Assembly: GCF_963678635.1 (NCBI RefSeq)
Contig: NC_087067.1
Span: 372,001-436,000 of the forward strand
DNA: 64,000 nucleotides
Origin: Symsagittifera roscoffensis
Taxonomy: Eukaryota; Xenacoelomorpha; Acoela; Convolutidae
Direction of reading: 5' to 3'
Made by a program: the position numbers and the translations under genes. Shown here piece by piece: positions 1 to 13,121 of the stretch. A model generated the notes under the pieces. It ran no database searches. It had not been told where the DNA came from and saw nothing but the letters and a program-made list of their open reading frames with translations. The first letter of the stretch is position 1, and each line of letters begins with the position of its first letter.

Positions 1-2654
1 CGCTGGTAAAAAGCACTGATGACAAAAAAAAACACCTTTTTTAGGCTTTTAGCATTAATTATTCACGTCAAGTTCCGCTGGTAAAAAGCACTGATGACAA
101 AAAAAACATTTTTTCACGCTTTTACCTTTACATATTCACGTCATGTTCCGCTGGTAAAAAGCACTGATGACAAAAAAAAACACCTTTTTTAGGCTTTTAG
201 CATTAATTATTCACGTCAAGTTCCGCTGGTAAAAAGCACTGATGACAAAAAAAACATTTTTTCACGCTTTTACCTTTACATATTCACGTCATGTTCCGCT
301 GGTAAAAAGCACTGAATGCAAAAAAAAACACCTTTTTTTGGCTTTTAGCATTAATTATTCACGTCAAGTTCCGCTGGTAAAAAGCACTGATGACAAAAAA
401 ACACCTTTTTTAGGCTTTTAGCTTTAATTATTCACGTCAAGTTCCGCTGGTAAAAAGCACTGATGACAAAAAAAAACATCTTAATTAGGCTTTTAGCATT
501 AATTATTCACGTCAAGTTCCGCTGGTAAAAAGCACTGATGACAAAAAAACACTTCCTCCCGCTTTTAGCATTGCATATTCGCGTCAAATTCCGCTGGTAA
601 AAAGCACTGATGAACAAAAACACTTTTTCACGCTTTTAGCATTACATATTCACGTCAAGTTCCGCTAGTAAAAATCACTGATGACAAAAAAAAAACACTT
701 TTCTTGCTTTTAGCATTACATATTCACGTCACCTTCCGCTGGTAAAAAGCACTGATGAAAAAAAAAGACTTTTTCACGCTTTTAGCATTACATATTCACG
801 TCAAGTTCCGCTGGTAAAAAGCACTGATGACAAAAAAAAACACTTTTTCACGCTTTTAGCATTGCATATTCGCGTCAAATTCCGCTGGTAAAAAGCACTG
901 ATGACAAAAATAAACACCTTTTTTAGGCTTTTAGCATTAATTATTCACGTCAAGTTCCGCTGATAAAAAGCACTGATGACAAAAAAAAACACTTTTTCAC
1001 GCTTTTACCATTACATATTCACGTCAAGTTCCGCTGGTAAAAAGCACTGATGACAAAAAAACACCTTTTTTAGGCTTTTAGCATTAATTATTCACGTCAA
1101 GTTCCGCTGATGAAAAGCACTGATGACAAAAAAAAACACTTTTTCACGCTTTTACCTTTACATATTCACGTCAAGTCCCACTGGTTGATAAAAAAAACGC
1201 CTTTTTTAGGCTTTTAGCATTAATTATTCACGTCAAGTTCCGCTGATTAAAAGCACTGATGACAAAAAAAAACACTTTTTCACGCTTTTACCATTACATA
1301 TTCACGTCAAGTTCCGCTGGTAAAAAGCACTGATGACAAAAAAAACCCTTTTTCACGCTTTTAGCATTACATATTCACGTCAAGTTCCGCTGTTAAAAAG
1401 CACTGATGACAAAAAAAAACATTTTTTCCCGCTTTTAGCATTATTTATTCACGTCAAGTTCCGCTGGTAAAAAGCACTGATGACAAAGAAAACACTTTTT
1501 CACGCTTTTACCATTACATATTCACGTCAAGCTCAGCTGGTAAAAACACTGATGACAAAAAACACCTTTTTTAGGCTTTTAGCTTTAATTATTCACGTCA
1601 AGTTCCGCTGGTAAAAAACACTGATGACAAAAAAAACACCTTTTTTAGGCTTTTAGCATTCATTATTCACGTCAAGTTCCGCTGATAAAAAGCACTGATG
1701 ACAAAAAAAACACTTTTTCAAGCTTTTACCATTATATATTCACGTCAAGTTCCGCTGCTAAAAAGCACTGATGACAAAAAAACACCTTTTTTAGGCGTTT
1801 AGCATTAATTATTCACGTCAAGTTCCGCTGATAAAAAGCACTGATGACAAAAGAAACACTTTTTCACGCTTTTAGCATTACATATTCACGTCAAATTCCG
1901 CTTGTAAAAAGCACTGATGACAAAGAAAAACACTTTTTCCCGCTTTTAGCATTACATATTTGCGTCAAATTCCGCTGGTAAAAAGCACTGATGAACAAAA
2001 ACACTTTTTTCACGCTTTTAGCATTACATGTTCACGTCAAGTTCCGCTGGTAAAAAGCACTGATGACAAAAAAAAACACTTTTCTTGCTTGCTTTTAGCA
2101 TTAATTATTCACGTCAAGTTCCGCTGATAAAAAGCACTGATGACAAAAGAAACACTTTTTCACGCTTTTAGCATTACATATTCACGTCAAATTCCGCTTG
2201 TAAAAAGCACTGATGACAAAAAAAAACACTTTTTCCCGCTTTTAGCATTACATATTTGCGTCAAATTCCGCTGGTAAAAAGCACTGATGAACAAAAACAC
2301 TTTTTTCACGCTTTTAGCATTACATGTTCACGTCAAGTTCCGCTGGTAAAAAGCACTGATGACAAAAAAAAAACACTTTTCTTGCTTTTAGCATTACATA
2401 TTCACGTCAAGTTCCGCTGATAAAAAGCACTGATGACAAAAGAAACACTTTTTCACGCTTTTAACATTCCATATTCACGTCAAGTTCCGCTGGTAAAAAG
2501 CACTGATGACAAGAAAAACATTTTTCACGCTTTTACCTTAACATATTCATGTCAAGTTCCGCTGGTAAAAAGCACTGATGACAAAAAAAACACTTTTTCA
2601 CGCTTTTACTTTTACATATTCTTGTCAAGTTCCACTGGTAAAAAGCACTGATGA

Positions 2655-3744
2655 CAAAAAAACACCTTTTTTAGGCTTTTAGCATTAATTATTCACGTCA
2701 AGTTCCGCTGGTAAAAAGCACTGATGACAAAAAAAACACTTTTTCACGCTTTTAGCATTACATATTCACGTCAGATTCCGCTGGTAAAAAGCACTGATGA
2801 CAAAAAAACACTTTTTCCCGCTTTTAGCATTACATATTCGCGTCAAGTTCGCTGGTAAAAACAATGATGATAAAAAAAAACACTTTTCTTGCTTTTAGCA
2901 TTACATATTCATGTCACGTTCCGCTGGTAAAAAGCACTAATGACAAAAAACACATTTTCACGCTTTTAGCATTACATATTATCGTCAAATTCCGCTGCTA
3001 AAAAGCACTGCTGACAAAAAAACCTTTTTTCCCGCTTTTAGCATTACATATTCGCTTCAGATTCCGCTGGTAAAAAGCACTGATGAACAAAAACACTTTT
3101 TCACGCTTTTACCATTACATACTCACGTCAAGTTCCGCTGGTAAAAAGCACTGATGAGAAAAAAAAACACTTTTCACGCTTTCAGCATTACATATTCACC
3201 TCAAGTTCCGCTGGTAAAAAGCACTAATGACAAAAAACACTTTTTCACGCTTTTAGCATTACATATTTACGTCAAGTTCCGCTGGTAAAAAGCACTGATG
3301 ACAAGAAAAACACTTTTTCACGCTTTTACCTTTTCATATTCACGTCAATTTCCGCTGGTAAAAAGCACTGATGATAAAAAAACACCTTTTTTAGGATTTT
3401 AGCGTTAATTATTCACGTCAAGTTCCGCTGGTAAAAAGCACTGATGACAAAAAAAAAACTTTTTTTCACGCTTTTAGCGTTTCTTATTCACGTCAAGTTC
3501 CGCTGGTAAAAAGCACTGATGAACAAAAACACTTTTTCACGCTTTCAGCATTACATATCCACGTCAAGTTCCGCTGTTCAAAAGCAGTGATGACAAAAAA
3601 AAAACACTTTTTTAGGCTTTTAGCATTAAATATTCACGTCAAGTTCCGCTGGTAAAAAGCACTGATGACAAAAAAAAAACACTTTTTCACGCTTTTACCA
3701 TTACATATTCACGTCAAGCTCCGCTGGTAAAAATCACTGATGAC
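2655..3744. repeat. Higher-order satellite repeat, copy 1 (~1.09 kb)
   Basis: This block of about 15 satellite monomers recurs nearly unchanged, including private variants such as GTTCGCTGGTAAAAACAATG, CACTGCTGACAAAAAAACC and GCTGTTCAAAAGCAGTG. The next copy follows directly at an offset of about 1,090 bp and a third lies about 2,984 bp downstream. The shared private variants show recent multi-monomer duplication rather than independent mutation. Confidence 0.9.
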
Positions 3745-4835
3745 AAAAAAAACACCTTTTTTAGGCTTTTAGCATTAATTATTCACGTCAAGTTCCGCTG
3801 GTAAAAAGCACTGATGACAAAAAAAACACTTTTTCACGCTTTTAGCATTACATATTCACGTCAGATTCCGCTGGTAAAAAGCACTGATGACAAAAAAACA
3901 CTTTTTCCCGCTTTTAGCATTACATATTCGCGTCAAGTTCGCTGGTAAAAACAATGATGATAAAAAAAAACACTTTTCTTGCTTTTAGCATTACATATTC
4001 ATGTCACGTTCCGCTGGTAAAAAGCACTAATGACAAAAAACACATTTTCACGCTTTTAGCATTACATATTATCGTCAAGTTCCGCTGCTAAAAAGCACTG
4101 CTGACAAAAAAACCTTTTTTCCCGCTTTTAGCATTACATATTCGCTTCAGATTCCGCTGGTAAAAAGCACTGATGAACAAAAACACTTTTTCACGCTTTT
4201 ACCATTACATACTCACGTCAAGTTCCGCTGGTAAAAAGCACTGATGAGAAAAAAAAACACTTTTCACGCTTTCAGCATTACATATTCACCTCAAGTTCCG
4301 CTGGTAAAAAGCACTAATGACAAAAAACACTTTTTCACGCTTTTAGCATTACATATTTACGTCAAGTTCCGCTGGTAAAAAGCACTGATGACAAGAAAAA
4401 CACTTTTTCACGCTTTTACCTTTTCATATTCACGTCAATTTCCGCTGGTAAAAAGCACTGATGATAAAAAAACACCTTTTTTAGGATTTTAGCGTTAATT
4501 ATTCACGTCAAGTTCCGCTGGTAAAAAGCACTGATGACAAAAAAAAAACTTTTTTTCACGCTTTTAGCGTTTCTTATTCACGTCAAGTTCCGCTGGTAAA
4601 AAGCACTGATGAACAAAAACACTTTTTCACGCTTTCAGCATTACATATCCACGTCAAGTTCCGCTGTTCAAAAGCAGTGATGACAAAAAAAACACTTTTT
4701 TAGGCTTTTAGCATTAAATATTCACGTCAAGTTCCGCTGGTAAAAAGCACTGATGACAAAAAAAACACTTTTTCACGCTTTTACCATTACATATTCACGT
4801 CAAGCTCCGCTGGTAAAAATCACTGATGACAAAAA
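3745..4835. repeat. Higher-order satellite repeat, copy 2 (~1.09 kb)
   Basis: Tandem to copy 1 and carrying the same series of private monomer variants in the same order (CAGATTCCGC, GTTCGCTGG, ATATTATCGTC, GCTGTTCAAAAGCAG). The differences seen are mainly A-tract lengths and isolated substitutions. Confidence 0.9.
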
Positions 4836-5639
4836 AAACACCTTTTTTAGGCTTTTAGCTTTAATTATTCACGTCAAGTTCCGCTGGTAAAAAGCACTGA
4901 TGACAAAAAAAAACACTTTTTCACGCTTTTAGCATTACATATTCACGTCAAGTTACGCTGGTAAAAAGCACTGATGACAACAAAAAACACATTTTCCCGC
5001 TTTAAGCATTACATATTAGCGTCAAATTCCGCTAGTAAAAAGCACTGATGAACAAAAACACTTTTTCACGCTTTTAGCATTACATATTCACGTCAAGTTC
5101 CGCTGGTAAAAAGCACTGATGACAGAAAAAAAAACACTTTTCTTGCTTTTACCATTACTTATTCACGTCACGTTCCGCTGGTAAAAAGCACTGATGAACA
5201 AAAAAACACCTTTTTCAGGCTTTTAGCATTAATTATTCATGTCAAGTTCCGCTGGTAAAAAGCACTGATGACAAAAAAAAACACTTTTTTCACGCTTTTA
5301 GCATTACATGTTCACGTCAAGTTCCGCTGGTAAAAAGCACTGATGACAAAAAAAAACACTTTTCTTGCTTTTAGCATTACATATTCACGTCAAGTTCCGC
5401 TGATAAAAAGCACTGATGACAAAAGAAACACTTTTTCACGCTTTTAACATTCCATATTCACGTCAAGTTCCGCTGGTAAAAAGCACTGATGACAAGAAAA
5501 ACATTTTTCACGCTTTTACCTTAACATATTCATGTCAAGTTCCGCTGGTAAAAAGCACTGATGACAAAAAAAAACACTTTTTCACGCTTTTACCTTTACA
5601 TATTCTTGTCAAGTTCCACTGGTAAAAAGCACTGATGAC

Positions 5640-6730
5640 AAAAAAACACCTTTTTTAGGCTTTTAGCATTAATTATTCACGTCAAGTTCCGCTGGTAAAA
5701 AGCACTGATGACAAAAAAAACACTTTTTCACGCTTTTAGCATTACATATTCACGTCAGATTCCGCTGGTAAAAAGCACTGATGACAAAAAAACACTTTTT
5801 CCAGCTTTTAGCATTACATATTCGCGTCAAGTTCGCTGGTAAAAACAATGATGATAAAAAAAAACACTTTTCTTGCTTTTAGCATTACATATTCATGTCA
5901 CGTTCCGCTGGTAAAAAGCACTAATGACAAAAAACACATTTTCACGCTTTTAGCATTACATATTATCGTCAAGTTCCGCTGCTAAAAAGCACTGCTGACA
6001 AAAAAACCTTTTTTCCCGCTTTTAGCATTACATATTCGCTTCAAATTCCGCTGGTAAAAAGCACTGATGAACAAAAACACTTTTTCACGCTTTTACCATT
6101 ACATACTCACGTCAAGTTCCGCTGGTAAAAAGCACTGATGAGAAAAAAAAAACACTTTTCACGCTTTCAGCATTACATATTCACCTCAAGTTCCGCTGGT
6201 AAAAAGCACTTATGACAAAAAACACTTTTTCACGCTTTTAGCATTACATATTTACGTCAAGTTCCGCTGGTAAAAAGCACTGATGACAAGAAAAACACTT
6301 TTTCACGCTTTTACCTTTTCATATTCACGTCAATTTCCGCTGGTAAAAAGCACTGATGATAAAAAAACACCTTTTTTAGGATTTTAGCGTTAATTATTCA
6401 CGTCAAGTTCCGCTGGTAAAAAGCACTGATGACAAAAAAAAAACTTTTTTTCACGCTTTTAGCGTTTCTTATTCACGTCAAGTTCCGCTGGTAAAAAGCA
6501 CTGATGAACAAAAACACTTTTTCACGCTTTCAGCATTACATATCCACGTCAAGTTCCGCTGTTCAAAAGCAGTGATGACAAAAAAAAACACTTTTTTAGG
6601 CTTTTAGCATTAAATATTCACGTCAAGTTCCGCTGGTAAAAAGCACTGATGACAAAAAAAAACACTTTCTCACGCTTTTACCATTACATATTCACGTCAA
6701 GCTCCGCTGGTAAAAATCACTGTTGACAAA
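5640..6730. repeat. Higher-order satellite repeat, copy 3 (~1.09 kb)
   Basis: Repeats copy 2 at an offset of about 1,894 bp and copy 1 at about 2,984 bp. Similarity to the region after copy 2 continues beyond this block (about 4,800-5,200 resembles about 6,700-7,100), and the monomers just before it (about 5,310-5,640) match about 2,330-2,655. The duplication that produced it was therefore longer than one higher-order unit. Confidence 0.88.
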
Positions 6731-9700
6731 AAAACACCTTTTTTAGGCTTTTAGCTTTAATTATTCACGTCAAGTTCCGCTGGTAAAAAGCACTGATGAC
6801 AAAAAAAAACACTTTTTCACGCTTTTAGCATTACATATTCACGTCAAGTTCCGCTGGTAAAAAGCACTGATGACAACAAAAAACACATTTTCCCGCTTTA
6901 AGCATTACATATTCGCGTCAAATTCCGCTAGTAAAAAGCACTGATGAACAAAAACACTTTTTCACGCTTTTAGCATTACATATTCACGTCAAGTTCCGCT
7001 GGTAAAAAGCACTGATGACAGAAAAAAAAACACTTTTCTTGCTTTTACCATTACTTATTCACGTCACGTTCCGCTGGTAAAAAGCACTGATGAAGAAAAA
7101 AACACCTTTTCAGGCTTTTAGCATTAATTATTCATGTCAAGTTCCGCTGGTAAAAGGCACTGATGACAAAAAAAAACACTTTTTCACGCTTTTAACATTA
7201 ATATTCACGTCAAGTTCCGCTGGTAAAAAGCACTGATGACAACAAAACACCTTTTTTAGGCTTTTAGCATTAATTATTCACGTCAAGCTCCGCTGATAAA
7301 AAGCACTGATGACAAAAACACTTTTTCACGCTTTTAGCATTACATAATCACGTCAAGTTCCGCTGGTAAAAAGCACTGATGACAAAAAAAAAACACTTTT
7401 TCACGCTTTTAGCATTACATATTCACGTCAAGTTCCGCTGGTAAAAAGCACCTTTTTCAGGCTTTTAGCATTAATTATTCATGTCAAGTTCCGCTGGTAA
7501 AAAGCACTGAAAAAACACTTTTTCACGCTTTTAACATTACATATTCACGTCAAGTTCCGCTGGTAAAAAGCACTGATGACAACAAAACACCTTTTTCCCG
7601 CTTTTAGCATTACATATTTGCGTCAAATTCCGCTGGTAAAAAGCACTGATGAACAAAAACACTTTTTCACGCTTTTAGCATTACATTTCACGTCAAGTTC
7701 CGCTGGTAAAAAGCACTGATGACAAAAAAACACCTTTTTTAGGCTTTTAGCATTAATTATTCACGTCAAGTTCCGCTGGTAAAAAGCACTGATGACAAAA
7801 CAAAACACTTTTTCACGCTTTTAGCATTACATATTCACGTCAAGTTCCGCTGGTAAAAAGCACTGATGACAAAAAAAAAACATTTTTCCAGCTTTTAGCA
7901 TTACATAGTTGCGTCAAATTCCGCTGGTAAAAAGCACTGATGAACAAAAACACTTTTTCACGCTTTTAGCATTACATAATCACGTCAAGTTCCGCTGGTA
8001 AAAAGCACTGATGACAAAAAAAAAACACTTTTCCCGCTTTAAGCATTACATATTCGCGTCAAATTCCGCTGGTAAAAAGCACTGATGAACAAAAACACTT
8101 TTTCACGCTTTTAGCATTACATATTCACGTCAAGTTCCGCTGGTAAAAAGCACTGATGACAAAAAAACACCTTTTTTAGGCTTTTAGCATTAATTATTCA
8201 CGTCAAGTTCCGCTGGTAAAAAGCACTGATGACAAAACAAAACACTTTTTCACGCTTTTAGCATTACATATTCACGTCAAGTTCCGCTGGTAAAAAGCAC
8301 TGATGACGAAAAAAACATTTTTCCAGCTTTTAGCATTACATAGTTGCGTCAAATTCCGCTGGTAAAAAGCACTGATGAACAAAAACACTTTTTCACGCTT
8401 TTAGCATTACATATTCACGTCAAGTTCCGCTGGTAAAAAGCACTGATGACAAAAAAAAAACACTTTTGTTGCTTTTAGCATTACATATTCACGTCAAGTT
8501 CCTCTGGTAAAAAGCACTGATGACAAAAAAAACACTTTTTCACGCTTTTACCATTACATATTCACGTCAAGTTCCGCTGGTAAAAAGCACTGATTACAAA
8601 AAAACACCTTTTTTAGGCTTTTAGCATTAATTATTCACGTCAAGTTCCGCTGGTAAAAAGCACTGATGACAAAAAAAACACTTTTTCACGCTTTTACCAT
8701 TACATATTCACGTCAAGTTCCGCTGGTAAAAAGCACTGATGACAACGAAACACCTTTTTTAGGCTTTTAGCATTAATTTTTCACGTCAAGTTCCGCTGAT
8801 AAAAAGCACTGATGACAAAAAAAAACACTTTTCTTGCTTTTAGCATTACATATTCACGTCACGTTCCGCTGGTAAAAAGCACTAATGATAAAAAACACTT
8901 TTTCACGCTTTTAGCACTACATATTCACGTCAAGTTCCGCTGGTAAAAAGCACTGATGACAAAAAAAACACCTTTTTAAACTTTTAGCATTAATTATTTA
9001 CGTCAAGTTCCGCTGGTAAAAAGCACTGGTGACCAGAAAAACACTTTTTCACGCTTTTATCTTTACATATTCACGTCAAGTTCCGCTGGTAAAAAGCACT
9101 GATCACAAAAAAAACACCTTTTTTAGGCTTTTAGCATTAATTATTCACATCAAGTTCCGCTGGTAAAAAGCACTGATGACAAAACAAAACACTTTTTCAC
9201 GCTTTTAGCATTACATTTTCACGTCAAGTTCCGCTGGTAAAAAGCACTGATGACAAAAAAAAAACATTTTTCCCGCTTTTAGCATTACATATTTGCGTCA
9301 AATTCCGCTGGTAAAAAGCACTGATGAACAAAAACCTTTTTTCACGCTTTTAGCATTACATATTTACGTCAAGTTCCGCTGGTAAAAAGCACTGATGACA
9401 AAAAAAAACACTTTTCTTGCTTTTAGCATTAGATATTCACGTCGAGTTCCGCTGGTACAAAGCACTAATGACAAAAAAACACTTTTTCACGCTTTTAGCA
9501 TTACATATTCACGTCAAGTTGCTGTTGAAAAGCACTGATGACAAGAAAAACACTTTTTCACGCTTTTAACATTAGATATTCACGTCAACTTCCGCTGGTA
9601 AAAAGCACTGACGAACCAAACACTTTTTCACGCTTCTATCATTTAATATTCACGTCAAGTTCCGCTGGTAAAAAGTACTGATGACAAAAAAACACTTTTC

Positions 9701-9950
9701 ACGCTTTTAGCATTACATATCCACGTCACGTTCCGCTGGTAAAAAGCACTAATGACAAAAAAAAACTTTTTTTTCGCGCTTTTAGCATTACATTTTCACG
9801 TCAAGTTCCGCTGGTAAAAAGCACTGATGACAAAAAAAAACACTTTTCACGCTTTTAGCATTACATATTCACGTCACGTTCCGCTGGTAAAAAGCACTAA
9901 TGACAAAAAAAAACTTTTTTTTCGCGCTTTTAATATTACATATTCACGTC

Positions 9951-10170
9951 CAGGGCGATATGAATGTGCATTTCAATTCGAATGGGATCCCGTCAACTAT
10001 AACCGCCCTCCCCTACGGTACCTAGTAATGCCTAGAATCGAGCACTTAATTTAACGGTTACGCTCATGACAGTTTCCTAACTAGTTGCGAGTCTCCCACT
10101 TTTGCAAAAGGGGGAGAATTCAATTAAAGATATCAACCAAATTGCCCCTTAGCTAATGGCGGGTATTCTC
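9951..10170. repeat. Non-satellite block inside the satellite, copy 1 of array-edge sequence
   Basis: A 220-bp sequence unrelated to the satellite monomer (starts CAGGGCGATATGAATGTG, ends GGCGGGTATTCTC), with satellite on both sides. The same block sits at 12,713-12,930, where the array ends. A plus-strand frame running in from the satellite stays open to 10,054; copy 2 has lost one A near its start, so that frame is not conserved. A 26-bp near-palindrome lies at 10,092-10,117 (TCTCCCACTTTTG then CAAAAGGGGGAGA, one mismatch). Confidence 0.93.
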
Positions 10171-12712
10171 ACTGGTAAAAAGCACTGATGACAGAAAAAA
10201 AAAACACTTTTCTTGCTTTTAGCACTACATATTCACGTCACGTTCCGCTGATAAAAAGCACTAATGAACAAAAACACTTTTTCACGCTTTTAGCATTACA
10301 TATCACGTCACGTTCCGCTGCTAAAAAGCACTAATGAACAAAAACACTTTTTCACGCTTTTAGCATTACATATTCACGTCAAGTTCCGCTGGTAAAAAGC
10401 ACTGATGACAAAAAAAAACACTTTTTCGCGCTTTTACCATAACATATTCACGTCAAGTTCCGCTGGTAAAAAGCACTGATGACAAAAAAAACACCTTTTT
10501 TAGGCTTTTAGCATTAATTATTCACGTCAAGTTCCGCTGGTAAAAAGCACTGATGACAAAAAAAAACACTTTTTCACGCTTTTAGCATTACATATTCACG
10601 TCAAGTTCCGCTGGTAAAAAGCACTGATGACAACAAAACACCTTTTTTAGGCTTTTAGCATTAATTATTCACGTCAAGTTCCGCTGATAAAAAGCACTGA
10701 TGACAAAAAAAACACTTTTTCACGCTTGTAGCATTACATATTCACATCAAGTTCCGCTTGTAAAAAGCACTGATGACAAAAAGTCACTTTTTCCCGCTTT
10801 TAGAATTACATATTCACATCAAGTTCCGCTTGTAAAAAGCACTGATGACAAAAAAGTCACTTTTTCCCGCTTTTAGCATTACATATTTGCGTCAAACTCC
10901 GCTGGTAAAAAGCACTGATGAACAAAAACACTTTTTCACACTTTTATCATTACATATTCACGTCAAGTTCCGCTGGTAAAAAGCACTGATGACAAAAAAA
11001 AAACACTTTTCTTGCTTTTAGCATTACATATTCACGTCACGTTCCGCTGGTAAAAAGCACTAATGACAAAAAACACTTTTTCACGCTTTTAGCATTACAT
11101 ATTCACGTCAAATTCCGCTGGTAAAAAGCACTGATGACAAAAAAAACACCTTTTTTAGGCTTTTAGCTTTAATTATTCACGTCAAGTTCCGCTGGTAAAA
11201 AGCATTGATGACAAAAAGAAAACACTTTTCCCGCTTTTAGCATTACATATTCACGTCAAGTTCCGCTGGTAAAAAGCACTGATGACAAAAAAAACACTTT
11301 TCTTGCTTGTAGCATTACATATTCACGTCACGTTCCGCTGGTAAAAGCACTAATGACAAAAAACACTTTTTCACGCTTTTAGCATTACATATTCACGTCA
11401 AGTTCCGCTGGTAAAAAGCACTGATGACGAGAAAAACACTTTTTCACGCTTTTACCTTTACATATTCACGTCAAGTTCCGCTGGTAAAAAGCACTGATGA
11501 CAAAAAAAACACCTTTTTTAGGCTTTTAGCATTAATTATTCACGTCAAGTTCCGCTGGTAAAAAGCACTGATGACAAAACAAAACACTTTTTCACGCTTT
11601 TAGCATTACATATTCACGTCAAGTTCCGCTGGTAAAAAGCACTGATGACAAAAAAAACACTTTTCCCGCTTTTAGCATTACATATTCGCGGTCAAATTCC
11701 GCTGGTAAAAAGCACTGATGAACAAAAACACTTTTTCAAGCTTTTAGCATTACATATTCACGTCAAGTTCCGCTGGTAAAAAGCACTGATGACAAAAAAA
11801 AAACACTTTTCCCGCTTTTAGCATTACATATTCGCGTCAAATTCCGCTGGTAAAAAGCACTGATGAAAAAAACACTTTTTCTTGCTTTTAGCATTACATA
11901 TTCACGTCACGTTCCGCTGGTAAAAAGCAAAAAAGCACTTATGACAAAAAACACTTTTTCACGCTTTTAGCATTACATATTCACGTCAAGTTCCGCTGGT
12001 AAAAAGCACTGATGACAAGAAAACACCTTTTTTAGGCTTTTAGCATTACATATTCACGTCAAGTTCCGCTGGTAAAAAGCACTGATCACAAAAAAAAACA
12101 CTTTTCTTGCTTTTAGCTTTACATATTCACGTCAAGTTCCGCTGGTAAAAAGCACTGCTGACAAGAAAAACACTTTTTCACGCTTTTAACATTAGATATT
12201 CACGTCAAGTTCCGCTGGTAAAAAGCACTGATGACAAAAAAAACACCTTTTTTAGGCTTTTAGCTTTAATTATTCACGTCAAGTTCCGCTGGTAAAAAGC
12301 ACTGATGACAAAAAAAAACACTTTTCCCGCTTTTAGCATTACATATTCACGTCAAGTTCCGCTGGTAAAAAGCACTGGTGACAAAAGAACAATTTTCTTG
12401 CTTGTAGCATTACATATTCACGTCACGTTCCGCTGGTAAAAGCACTAATGACAAAAAACACTTTTTCACGCTTTTAGCATTACATATTCAGGTCAAGTTC
12501 CGCTGGTAAAAAGCACTGACGAACCAAACACTTTTTCAGGCTTTTATCATTACATATTCACGTCAAGTTCCGCTGGTAAAAAGCACTGATGACAAAAAAA
12601 ACACTTTTCACGCTTTTAGCATTACATATTCACGTCACGTTCCGCTGGTAAAAAGCACTAATGACAAAAAAAAAACTTTTTTTTCGCGCTTTTAGCATTA
12701 CATATTCACGTC
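10171..12712. repeat. AT-rich satellite array, second block
   Basis: Same monomer family as 1-9,950, about 34 units, beginning part-way through a monomer (ACTGGTAAAAAGCACTGATG) directly after the edge block. The last monomers before 12,712, with an extended A/T tract and CTTTTTTTTCGCGC, resemble those just before 9,950. This fits a duplication of the array end together with its flank. Confidence 0.95.
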
Positions 12713-12930
12713 AGGGCGATATGAATGTGCTTTCAATTCGAATGGGATCCCGTCAACTATAACCCCCCTCCCCTATGGTACCTAGTAATGCCTAGAATCG
12801 AGCACTTAATTTAACGGTTACGCTCATGACAGTTTCCTAACTAGTTGCGAGTCTCCCACTTTTGCAAAAGGGGGAGAATTAAATTAAAGATATCAACCAA
12901 ATGCCCCCTTAGCTAATGGCGGGTATTCTC
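12713..12930. repeat. Array-edge flank, copy 2 (right boundary of satellite)
   Basis: 218 bp nearly identical to 9,951-10,170. Differences include loss of one A after GAATGTGC and a few substitutions such as ACCGCCCTCC to ACCCCCCTCC. It leads without a break into unique sequence at 12,931 (ATAAGGAAGCG), so this copy marks the true junction between satellite and unique DNA. The 26-bp near-palindrome recurs at 12,852-12,877. Confidence 0.93.
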
Positions 12931-13121
12931 ATAAGGAAGCGAAACAAACTGTTTGGAGCTTGATTGTAACTTTTTTTCCTGTTCATCTCGTGGCCAAAAT
13001 AATTACTGAAAGATTTAATTTCCCTCTGATTCATAAATCAATACTTTAGCAGGTTTTTTTTACGTTTGCGCGTCTCTGGTACACGGAACATATGTAGAAG
13101 AGATCCACAGATTGTACTTAC
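12931..13121. other. Unique AT-rich sequence, no feature recognised
   Basis: About 190 bp between the satellite edge and the candidate exon at 13,122. No ORF, repeat or RNA gene was recognised. Read on the minus strand it would be the start of an intron, because a GTAAGT donor lies at 13,116-13,121. Confidence 0.5.

Larger units (their letters stand above)
1..9950. repeat. AT-rich satellite array, ~73-75 bp unit (main block)
   Basis: Head-to-tail tandem array. Successive CGCTGG words lie at 1, 76 and 149, so the unit is about 73-75 bp, giving about 130 units here. Each unit has a conserved core (TTCCGCTGGTAAAAAGCAC then TGATGACA), an A-tract of 5-10 bases, a T-tract, a GCTTTTAGCATTA word and a TATTCACGTCAA word. 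Subtypes are interspersed: one with CACCTTTTTTAGGC and ATTAATTATTC, one with CACTTTTTCACGC and ATTACATATTC, one with CTTTTCTTGC, and one with CCCGC followed by TTGCGTCAAATTCC. Differences are substitutions plus length changes in the A and T tracts. The array continues past the left edge. Short ORFs inside it are by-products of the unit. Confidence 0.97.

Noticed and set aside
1-12712. CTGATGA in every AT-satellite monomer, with GTC upstream and sometimes GAAAC downstream, as a hammerhead ribozyme
   Set aside because: The core words occur in the right order in some monomers, but stems I and III cannot be formed: the bases next to GTC and GAAAC do not pair beyond two positions, and most monomers lack GAAA.
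1-12712. TGATGA and CTGA in each monomer as box C/D snoRNA motifs
   Set aside because: There is no terminal stem and no correct C-to-D spacing; the motifs are simply part of the satellite unit.
1-12712. CENP-B-box-like motif in the AT satellite
   Set aside because: No monomer subtype contains the required TTCG....A..CGGG pattern.
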